Below are positions 54,984-64,000 of a DNA stretch of 64,000 bases, in pieces. The notes beneath the pieces were generated by a model. It made no database searches. It had not been told where the DNA came from and saw only the letters and a program-made list of their open reading frames with translations. Positions within the stretch are counted from its first letter, which is position 1. The number at the start of each line of letters is the position of its first letter. The stretch spans positions 75,493,501-75,557,500 of the forward strand of contig CP142454.1 in the NCBI GenBank assembly GCA_038049695.1, read 5' to 3'. A program made the position numbers and the translations under genes. This DNA comes from Cinnamomum chago. Its lineage: Eukaryota; Streptophyta; Magnoliopsida; Laurales; Lauraceae.

Positions 54984-57900
54984 ATGGCTGGCGACGATGA
55001 ACAACCGCCACCGCCACCTCCCAAAATCGAACCAAATTCCCCCTTTTTTTTAGGATCCCAAGATCGCCCTGGCGATTTCATCACTCCAACCCGACTTCGT
55101 GGAGACAATTATGATGATTGGGCAGCAAATATACAAACAGCGTTGGAAGCACGACGCAAGTTCGAGTTCTTGGACGGCACCATCACCGAACCGGTTCCTC
55201 CATGTACTCAATCGAATTGGACTGCCATTAACGCCATGTTAATATCGTGGATTACGAACACCATCGCTCCCGAGGTAAAGTGCAATCTCGCCAAATATAG
55301 AGATGCAAAACGCCTTTGGGACACTCTTAAATCACGCTATGCGGTTGTTAATGGTCCTAGAATTCAACAACCGAAATCTTCACTTGCTAAATGTGAACAA
55401 ACACAATCTATGACTGTCTCTATGTACTTCGGAAAATTATCTGCTTTATGGGAAGAACTTCATAATCATGAGCCTATTATTGATTGTTCCTGTTGTTCTT
55501 CTTGTTCGGCGGGTCGTAAGCATGAAGAGAGACGTGAGAACACAATGCTACATGAGTTTTTAATGGGTCTTTATTCTGAATATTATGCGCAAGTTCGTAC
55601 CAATATTCTGTCCCATGATCCATTGCCGTCTCTTGATCGAGCTTACCAGTTGGTAATTCAGGACGAACGAGTCCGTCTTGCTAAATCAGCTACTGCAGAG
55701 CAGCCACCTGATGCTATGGCATTTGCTTTATGTTCCGGTGGCGGAAGGGGGGAGGCAAGGTGGCAAAGCCAGACAGGTCTCACCTTGTATGTACTCACTG
55801 CAGGCAGAATGGTCATGAGGCCTCTCATTGTTTTGAACTAATTGGCTACCCGGAGTGGTGGCCAGACCAAGCAAAGATTGATGGAGGAGGTGTTGGCCAC
55901 AGCAGACCTCCTGGTCGTGGGCGCGGGAATGCTCGAGCCAATGCTGTTGCTGCCAACGTAGGGGCTGCTGGTTCACTTGTTGTTGTCGGGCCTGCTGGTA
56001 CTACTGGGCACTCTGGCTCTTCACAACTCTTCTCGGCAGAGCAGTGGCAGGCCATTGCTGGGCTTTTTGGTAATACAAAAATCCCTGATGATCGTTTAAA
56101 CGGTAAGTTCAATGATAAATTATGGATCATTGATACAGGGGCAACGCAGCATGTTACCGGTGATGCTACATGGTTGTTTGATACTCAGGAGATTTTTTAT
56201 TGTCCAGTGGGTCTTCCCAATGGTGAAACAGTCGATGCAACGCAAGAGGGTTCAGTTCGTTTGTCGGACAAAATTACTCTTAAACATGTTCTTTATGTGC
56301 CACAATTGAGTTGCAATTTAATTTCGGTTTCACAATTAAATGATGATATGCAGTGCATTGTCCAATTTCACTCTTATATGTGTGCTATACAGGACCAAAC
56401 GAGGGAGCTGATTGGAACGGGTGTTAGGCGGGATGGACTTTACCACTTCGGAGAAGCTAATTCGGTGCAACATGTTTCGGTGAATGGGGCAGCATCTACA
56501 ATGGAATTGTGGCACAAATGAATGGGACATCCTTCTGAAAAAGTTGTGAAGTTACTTCCTCCTATTAGAAATTCTAAGGGTAGTTTGAATAAGGCTTGTG
56601 AAGTCTGTTTCCGTGCTAAACATCCTAGAGATAAATTTCCTCTAAGTGACAATAAGGCAACTAGAATTTTTGAGAAAATACATTGTGACTTGTGGGGTTC
56701 TTACAAACATTCTTCCTCTTGTGGAGCTCGTTATTTTTTTACTTTGGTGGATGATTTTTCACGCGCAGTGTGGGTTTATCTACTAGTTAATAAAACTGAG
56801 GTTTTTCGAATGTTTATGTCTTTTATTGCAATGATTGAAAGACAATTCTCTCAGAAAATAAAGGTTGTTCAAAGTGATAACGGCACTGAATTTAATTGCT
56901 TACGTGATTATTTCGCTGCAACTGGTATTTTGTTCCAAACTTCATGTGTGGGAACTCTGCAACAAAATGGGAGAGTTGAGAGGAAACACAAACATATTCT
57001 GCAAGTAGGGAGGGCTTTGAGGTTTCAAGCCAATTTGCCAATTTATTTTTGGGGAGAGGGTGTTCTTGCTGCTGCTCATTTAATAAATCGTACTCCGTCT
57101 CCTTTATTAAATAATAAAACTCCCTATGAAATTCTTTTTTGTAATCCTCCTTCCTATAATGCCATTCGTACTTTTGGTTGCCTTTGCTTTGCTCATAATC
57201 AAAAGACAAAGGGAGATAAATTTGCTAGTCGAAGTAGAAAATGTGTTTTTTTGGGATATCCTTTTGGAAAGAAGGGATGGAAACTCTTTGATCTTGATAC
57301 AAAGGAATTATTTGTTTCTTGCGATGTGAAATTTTTTGAAGATGTGTTTCCATTTATTGATACGGATGCAACGAATATTGTACTTGAAAATATTGTGCCC
57401 ATACATGACGAAGTGCATTCTGATTTTGATGATCATGTAATTGAAGAAATTGAGCCACAACAGTCTGCAACCCATACCACACCACAACAAGCCCAAACAG
57501 ATTCACCCTTGCTCCCTCCTCCTAATGACCCATCCGTGCAGGCACACCCCCTTGATGAGCAAACCGCAGCGGCCCACCAGGCTGATCTCTTACCACTGCC
57601 TCTCTCTCCGAGCCTAAATACCGAGGCCCCCATGCAGCAGCCTACTAACACTGCCTCATCACGACATACTACTTCGTCTGGGCCTCTTGAGCAGTCCGAT
57701 GAGCCTACTAAAATGGGCCGTGGAATGAGGGATAAATTGCCATCTGTTTTGTTACGAGATTTTGTGACTCATACGGTCGTCGCTGGAAGTCCATCTCCCT
57801 CCACTTCGTCTCCACAGCATTCCTCAGGTAATCCTTATCCTATAACACATTATATAAATTGTGGCAATTTTTCTATGCATTATCGACAATTTCTTGCAGC

Positions 57901-59452
57901 TATTACTTTTGGTAAGGAGCCCCGGCCTTTTAAGGAGGCCATGAAGGATGTTGGTTGGAAAGAATCTATGCAGGAGGAGATACGAGCGTTGGAAGATAAT
58001 GGTACTTGGACATTGGAAGTTCTTCCTCCCGAAAAACGTGCCTTGGGCAGTCAATGGGTTTACAGGATTAAATATTTTTCCAGTGGAGATATTGAACGCC
58101 TTAAATCCAGATTAGTTGTTTTTGGAAATCATCAGGAAACTGGCATTGATTACACAGAAACTTTTGCTCCTGTTGCAAAAATGACTACTGTTCGAGCTTT
58201 TCTTGCTATTGCAGCTACCAAAAATTAGGAACTTCATCAGATGGATGTTCACAATGCTTTCTTGCATGGGGATCTTGACGAGGAGGTATACATGAAACTT
58301 CCTCCAGGTTTTGAGTGTTCCAATCCCAATGTGGTGTGTCGTTTGCGCAAGTCTTTATATGGGTTAAAACAGGCCCCGAGGTGTTGGTTTGCTAAGCTAG
58401 TCACAGTTTTGAAAGGGTATGGTTTCTTACAATCTTACTCTGATTATTCTTTATTCACCTACACTAGAGGAGGTGTGCAGCTCAATGTGCTCGTGTATGT
58501 TGATGATCTTATTATCTTTGGGAATGATTCCGCTGCTATACGGGTTTTTAAAGCCTATCTCAGTGATTTTTTTAAAATGAAAGATCTTGGCTCTTTGAAA
58601 TATTTTCTTGGCATTGAGGTAGCTCGTAGTTCTTCTGGTTTGTTCTTATGTCAACGAAAATATATACTCGATATTATTTCTGAAGCAGGTCTATTGGGAG
58701 CAAAGCCATCTGGCTTTCCCATTGAGCAGAACCATAAACTCGACCTTGCAAATGGCGAGTTGATATCCGATCCGAACGCCTATCGTCGTCTTGTGGGCCG
58801 CGTAATTTACTTGGCGGTTACACGCCCGGATCTTGCTTACTCGGTGCATATCTTGTCCCAGTTCATGCAGGCGCCTCGTGTTGAGCATTGGGAGGCGGCC
58901 TTGAGAGTTGTTCGTTACTTAAAAGGCACACCGGGTCAAGGCATTCTCTTACGAGCAGATAGTGATTTGTCTTTGCAGGGTTGGTGTGATTCTGATTGGG
59001 CGGCATGCCCCATCACTCGCAGGTCTTTGACAGGATGACTCATTTTTCTAGGTCATTCACCTATTTCATGGAAGACAAAGAAGCAACATACCATTTCGCG
59101 CTCTTCTGCGGAGGCGGAATACCAATCCATGGCTGCCATTACTTGTGAGCTTAAGTGGTTAAAAGGACTGTTATTGAGCTTGGGTGTTCATCATCCAAAG
59201 GCAATTAAACTTTTTTGTGACAGTCAGTCTGCTCTTCACATTGCTAAAAATCCGGTTTTTCATGAACGAACGAAGCACATAGAGGTGGATAGTCATTTTG
59301 TTCGTGATGCAATAACGGATGGTCTGATTGCTCCGTCGTATGTTCCTACATCCGAACAATTGGCCGATATTTTTACAAAGGCTCTTGGCAAGAAACAGTT
59401 TGATTATCTTCTTCACAAGTTGGGCATTTTGAATCCTCATGCTCCAACTTGA
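54984..59452 (+). pseudogene. Copia gag-pol polyprotein with one frameshift and three stops
   Basis: Starts MAGDDEQPPPPPPKIEPN (54984). Gag (UBN2-type) runs to about 55745, where loss of one base in a G run shifts the frame; the other frame has the CCHC knuckle CTHCRQNGHEASHC. Protease IIDTGATQHVTG (near 56130). A TGA at 56519 interrupts LWHK-stop-MGHPSEKVV. The integrase triad is visible: LVDDFSRAVWVYLL, VQSDNGTEF, QQNGRVERKHKH. RT: GSQWVYRIKYFSSGDIERLK; TAG near 58226; then ELHQMDVHNAFLHGDL and LNVLVYVDDLIIFG. A TGA at 59036 lies in RNase H; then [36 protein letters not shown] and the end HAPT at 59449. The three stops could each arise from one C-to-T or G-to-A change. Catalytic motifs are otherwise intact. 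Confidence 0.92.
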
Positions 59453-59459
59453 GGGGGGG

Positions 59460-59639
59460 TGTTGAGATAATTTAGGCTGTTGAGATAATTTAGGCAAATA
59501 TTGATTGTGATTGAGGAAGTTTAGGAGTCATTCCTAAACTTAGAGTTTTTGCCTAAATAGTCTTCTAATTGTAATTTATATATATCGCTGGATTAATGAG
59601 AATCAGGGCAAGCATTAAGCCTTTACATCAATCTTTTCA
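59460..59639 (+). repeat. 3' LTR of the Copia element
   Basis: Same 180 bases as the 5' LTR, ending ATCTTTTCA, followed by the GAGAG duplication. Preceded by the purine tract at 59449-59459. Confidence 0.93.
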
Positions 59640-59644
59640 GAGAG

Positions 59645-61381
59645 AGAAAGGAAAAAATCATGAAATAAAGAGTAGGAGATGGAGAGTGAAATTGATTAAC
59701 GAAATCATTGTAATCGGGTTAGCTAACTTTAAGGAAAAAAGGGGGAGAGAAGAAAGGAGAGTAAAGGAAGATAAGAGAAGAGGGAAGAAAGTATGAATGA
59801 AATAAGTATAGAGATAGGGAGAAGCAATGGATTTACTTGCTGGGCATGGACGTCATGGATTAGAGTTTAATAAATCTGAGTTCTGCTATCTTCTCCCCCA
59901 TCCAACTCTTTTAGCAAGTATGAATCCATAATGACAAAATTCATTTTAACATTAATTAAATATATTTACAAGTCATCAATATTATAATGATCTCTCCATC
60001 ATGCCGCCTATTTCAGCATTGTGGGCTATGTTTGAAACCTAAACCATTTAAAATTATTGCCCATTTGCATTTTATCATCAAATATAATTTCACTTCAATT
60101 AGTGTTAGTTATCCAACTATTGATAAAATAAAATGCTATTGGCTTCTCTCTGTCAAATGTGTTTTGGACATGGCTTCTCTCTGTCCTATTACACAAATTT
60201 CGAAGGTGAGGATACTAGTAGAAAAGTGTTTTTTAATGGCTTAGATTCTAAATTTGCCTTCCACTTATTTATATGTATCAGTTGATTTATTGAATAAAGT
60301 ATTCTAAATATTTTTTATTTAAATATCTCACATTAAACTTCTCTCCTATCCAAATTTATTAGAGTGGAACTCACTAGAAGTTTTTTAGGAATTTTTTTAA
60401 TTGGGGAGGGGGCACATGGTCCCATTTTTAATGGCACAGAGCAAATGGTCCCATTTTTTTTTTATAGATCCTTATCAAATATCACTCAAGCCACCATTAT
60501 TAGATTGACTATAAAAATACATGAATCTTTCATAATCTTTACATCTTTTACAAGTGATTAATCCGATAGAGGCATCAAATCTCAATGGAATGAAGATTTG
60601 TGACAATCGATACTAGTGAGCACCCCACTAAAAAACCTATTGAATTTATCATGAATCACAACATTCGGACTCTTTGGATTAAGTACATTTGAATTAAATG
60701 ATAAGAAATTCTTATTGTCCATTATATAAATCCTCTATGTGTGCCCAAACTTTTAAGTTTAGATTGCTCTAAAACATTGTCACAAACCATCTATTGTTAA
60801 AGAAAATTCTACTTCAATCATAGTTATGATCTAACTGAAATAGATACCATCTCATTGAAAGAATACTGAGCACAACTTAAGTATTTTCTTTTCTTGTGCA
60901 TTTTATTTTTAAAATCTTTAATTTTATTTAGTGCTTTTACTATCCCCATCCCCCCGGGCGCCCAATTAAAAATTCCTTGCTCCACCCCTGCCTGAGCCTG
61001 GCTGCATCACACATGTCCGGCCTGAGTCCGCCCATTTAGCCAATCAACGCAGGCGAGGGCTGGCTTTTGGTCACGCTTTTGGGCTCTCTAATTACTTATT
61101 TGGGTAACTGAATCACCAAACTACATATATTACTTACTTGTCCTATGTCGGGCTTTGGGCATACTATATTACTATCGCTTGATTCAAGCCCAACCCATAC
61201 CTTACTTGGAACATAGGCTCGTATTGTAGTATCCTTTACGTGCTAATTAAGGATGCCAAGGATTAAATTTTCTCTAGTAAAGACACTTTCAACGTTACCC
61301 ATTTTAAATGTCGGATAGCAGAAGAAGAAAAGAAGCAGAGAAGAACCATTCAATTCCCATTCATTTCAACAGCTGAATTCC
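59645..61381. other. Upstream region of the second DUF674 copy, no gene
   Basis: 59645-60960 is AT-rich without coding evidence. At about 60965-60992, CTTGCTCCACCCCTG resembles the inverted end of a Tip100-type hAT element, but no partner was found. From about 60993 to 61200 the sequence matches the promoter side of DUF674 gene 1 (48990-49220: for example AATCACCAAACTACATATATTACTTA versus AATCACAAACTACATATATTCCTTA), so the promoter belongs to the duplication unit. Confidence 0.5.
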
Positions 61382-62010
61382 ATGGCAGCCAAACAGATGA
61401 GCATGAGCTTGACTCTCCTTGTGGACAAGGAAAGGAACAAGGTAATCTACGCAGAATCCGGAAAAGACTTCGTAGAAACCCTTCTCAGCTTCCTGACAAT
61501 GCCCCAGGAACTGCCATCAAGCTCTCCGGCAAGCAGTCCAACATGGGTTCCTTGACCATGTTATATCAGAGCTTGGAGGATCTTGATTTGGAGCTCCTAA
61601 ACACCAAATCATGCAAAGACATGCTGCTTCATCCCAAAAGCTCTGCAGAAGGACTGTGCAGGAATCTACCTCTAATGGTTAATATAGGAGCCATCAAACC
61701 TACCCAATACTACGCTTGTAAGTCTTGGCTCTTGGTTGATGAAGAGCACTACTTGGTCAGCACCGTTGAGAACGCTCGATGTCGTTGCGGGGCAGCCATG
61801 GATTTCAAGATCACTAAAAATAAGTGGCTGGATGTTGATGCAAATGGGGAAGATGGGGTGTTCATCAAGGGGAAGATGAGGTTTATGATAAGAGATGATT
61901 TACAGGTGTCTGTTGTTTCTTCGACAGCGAGTTTTGCTCTGCTGATGGAACTTGGCATCAGTGATGCGTCTATGCTTGAGCGGAGAAACGTCAATGTGGG
62001 CGAAGAGGAG
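61382..62010 (+). pseudogene. DUF674 gene copy 2, first exon with frameshift
   Basis: Starts MAAKQMSMSLTLLVDKERNK with YAESGKDFVETLLSFL, closely like gene 1. At about 61505 one base is missing relative to gene 1 (CCCCAGG versus CCCCTAGG), which shifts the frame. The correct frame resumes (MGSLTMLYQSLEDLDLELLN, ARCRCG, FMIRDDLQVSVVSS) up to GEEE and the donor GTACGTG at 62011. No second or third exon is visible to the window end. Either they lie beyond 64000 or they are lost. The TATA segment of gene 1 is absent. Likely a pseudogene unless the base loss is a sequencing error. Confidence 0.8.
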
Positions 62011-64000
62011 GTACGTGATTTTATCCCACCAAGGGACTGTTTATTAGTAAATGGTTTTGAATCAAAGGGTTTTTAAGAAGGTGAGATGGTTTCAAACAAT
62101 TGGAGGATTTTCAATGATTCTTTTGAATTACTTCAAATGAAGGGTAGATGGTCATACATTTATTTTTCTTGAAAGAGAGATTTTTCTTTTTATGGCCATT
62201 TGTAAGTCTTCAGCTCTATTTCTCCAGTTCTAGCCACTTTTGGGATTTTCATTAAAAAAAATTAAACTATGATTAAATGGATATATATGAAGAGTAGCCA
62301 ATTCTAGCCAATTAGCGATATCGTCACCCTGTGTTACGGTCCTAAATAGTTATAATACTTGATATAGATTTGATATCTGTCAAGTCTCATCTGTCTACGT
62401 GGAGTCGAGGGTAACCGGAGAGTGTTACCTGAAGCAGAGTGCGAGCCGTCCCAAGAGGGAAGAAGGGCTACCTCTGCTATAAGAGTGAGAGCGGTCGAGG
62501 AGTTGGCTGCGGAAGCGTGGTGGTCTCTCACGGTCCTAAATAGTTATAAGACTTGATTTGACGCGTTTTGTCAGTTTGGGGCTCTTGGGGGTATTGGTTA
62601 GTTGCATAACACATCTCCCCAGTAGAAACCTGTAGCACCTTGAGGCTACCTTCACACCTTTCTTCTCCTCGACTATCTTCTTCCGTCTCTCTTCCCACAT
62701 CTCTTCTTGGCCATGGTGGTGATGTGCCCCTAACTACCAAACACAAAGTTTGTGTTTTCTTAGGAACTAAATCTTTATTCTCCCGCTATGCAGGAATCAC
62801 ATAAGCCATATCAAGTCTACTTTTTCATACTATTCTTCTCTGCAGGATAGCACAAGCACGAGTGCAAGTCCTCTTTGCCTTGCGAAGTCGATCTGAAACC
62901 TTGGAGTTGGGATGAATGATGTTTTGGAGTTGCGGGTTTCGGAAAAAAATGAGAAATGAGGGACAATATCGTGATATCACCATGATGGTATTTTCATCAG
63001 AAGAAAAGTACGGCGCCCTCTGTCCCTCCACTGTTTTTATGTTTTTTCTTAACTTATTTGCTTAATAAGAGTTTAGGCTTAGTTTTTTCATAAAAATCCT
63101 TGAATTTTTAGGATTCTTAGGCAGTGGTGGACCCACATTGTGGTGATATGGGGTGAACGCCCCAGGTGGGAACTTCAAACCTTCATGGATTTGAATGGGC
63201 CCCTATGTTAGTTTGTTGTTTATTGGCTAATTCATGGGTTGGACAACTCTAGGGGTCCATTGAGTTGTATTCTTTATTTAGAAAATGACCATAAAGATAG
63301 AAGACAAAAAGGACAAGGTGGCAGAGTCTTACGAAAATTAGAAACCTCTTTCTAATTGTGTCCAAACTACTTGTTTTAATCCTAATCGAGTTAGGCAACT
63401 TTAAGCACGACCTATGGGCTGTTTAAAGGACTCAAGGGCTATTCTACAGTTACACATCACATCTCAAAGTTCTGAGTTAGAGATTTAATTGAAAGAATCC
63501 TTCTCTAAAGATTCATTAAGAAGTTGTTCTGACATATTATTTAGAGAGTCAGTCTCTTCTGCATCATTTGTAGAAAAACATCTTCTTCCGTAGAAGATTT
63601 AAAGAGTCAAGCGTAGGATTGAGTCTGTTGCAATTAGCAGTGTGAAGTTGAAGCGTGAAGCGACACAAGGTAACTTCAGTCATTAGGTAAGGGATATCTG
63701 GGGAGGAAATCTGAGTTTCTTATAATTGCGAGATTCATAGTGTTTGATTATTGATCCAGTTTGGATCCGTGGTTTTTTACCTAGTTAGGATTTTCCATGC
63801 TAAATCTTATGTCCTTGTGGTGTGTGCATGTGATTTAATTTCCACTGCATTATTGTTTATATTTTGCACACTATTGGGTTGATTTATTGAGTAGACCAAT
63901 ATAGAGATTGTGAACCCTAAACTTTCACCCTAGACTATGCCCCACATGTGGCTAATATAGTCGCCCCACATCTTTCCAAAGATTGCCCCACATGTATTTA
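62011..64000. other. Possible intron of DUF674 copy 2 / intergenic; short direct repeat
   Basis: No exon recognised. ACGGTCCTAAATAGTTATAA is present at 62336 and again at 62530, followed by similar ACTTGAT text, which makes a 194-bp spaced direct repeat. CAGTGGTGGACCCACATTG at 63123 resembles a hAT terminal motif, without a partner. Clusters of GCCCCACAT occur at 63940-63995. Confidence 0.4.

Larger units (their letters stand above)
54759..59639 (+). mobile_element. Full-length Copia LTR retrotransposon, recent but defective
   Basis: LTRs of 180 bp at 54759-54938 and 59460-59639 look identical base for base. Target duplication GAGAG (54754-54758 and 59640-59644). PBS TGGTATCAGAG directly after the left LTR (54939-54949); polypurine tract TTGAGGGGGGG before the right LTR (59449-59459). 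Internal Copia order: gag, protease, integrase, RT, RNase H. Length 4881 bp. Identical LTRs imply a recent insertion. The short LTR suggests an Ale-like lineage (inference). Confidence 0.95.

Noticed and set aside
60364..60990. Possible hAT element between AGTGGAACTC and CTCCACCCCTG
   Set aside because: Ends are only weakly alike and no 8-bp duplication could be found.
62334..62746. Two minus-strand frames both ending in YNYLGP
   Set aside because: The shared end comes from the short direct repeat at 62336 and 62530; no recognisable protein.

Overview
This window looks like nuclear DNA of a flowering plant. It has interrupted genes with GT-AG introns, DUF674-family genes (a plant-specific family) and plant-type transposons of many superfamilies nested in one another. 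The species cannot be told from the sequence. There are no bacterial operons, no CRISPR array, and no tRNA or rRNA gene that I could recognise.

Layout. (1) 1-5407: minus-strand, apparently non-autonomous LTR retroelement with a 1566-bp LTR (3842-5407), an initiator-Met PBS, a decayed gag and a Transposase_32-like ORF; it runs off the left edge. It cuts (2) an older minus-strand Ty3/Gypsy element (5408-10994; Tat-like), whose own LTR (10203-10994) sits in (3) a relic of a DUF674 gene intron and last exon (about 10995-11825). (4) 11848-12590: Copia 3' fragment. (5) 13315-29818: a complete 16.5-kb CACTA transposon with CACTACACCA ends and an AAT target duplication. It carries two apparently intact transposase genes plus captured host exons from a clock pseudo-response regulator (PRR) and a Raf-like MAPKKK. 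(6) 29822-32519: intergenic DNA with a hAT-type MITE (30538-30938) and a Copia RT fragment. (7) 32520-35745: DUF674 intron/last-exon relic, amplified as a tandem array of about 995-bp units. (8) 35746-43365: a decayed minus-strand Copia element split by a 3.1-kb CACTA element (36337-39449) and a foldback Mutator-type MITE (41117-41820). (9) 45600-47572: LINE 3' fragment. (10) 47573-54758: another DUF674 last-exon relic holding a SINE-like insert, then the best host gene, a three-exon DUF674 gene (49575-53871). (11) 54759-59639: a 4.9-kb Copia element with two LTRs that look identical, a GAGAG target duplication and a broken polyprotein. (12) 61382-62010: first exon of a second DUF674 copy, with a frameshift.

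Two themes link the parts. First, DUF674: six copies of the 3' intron/last-exon module, but only two copies of the first exon, lie on the plus strand across 11-62 kb. This fits an eroded tandem cluster that became a landing pad for transposons. Second, the large CACTA element: it looks coding-competent and has picked up parts of two signalling genes, all in the same orientation as its transposase genes, so chimeric transcripts or small RNAs against the donor genes are conceivable. The transposase and gene-capture calls rest on recognised protein families, splice junctions and terminal motifs. Statements on expression or effect are inference.
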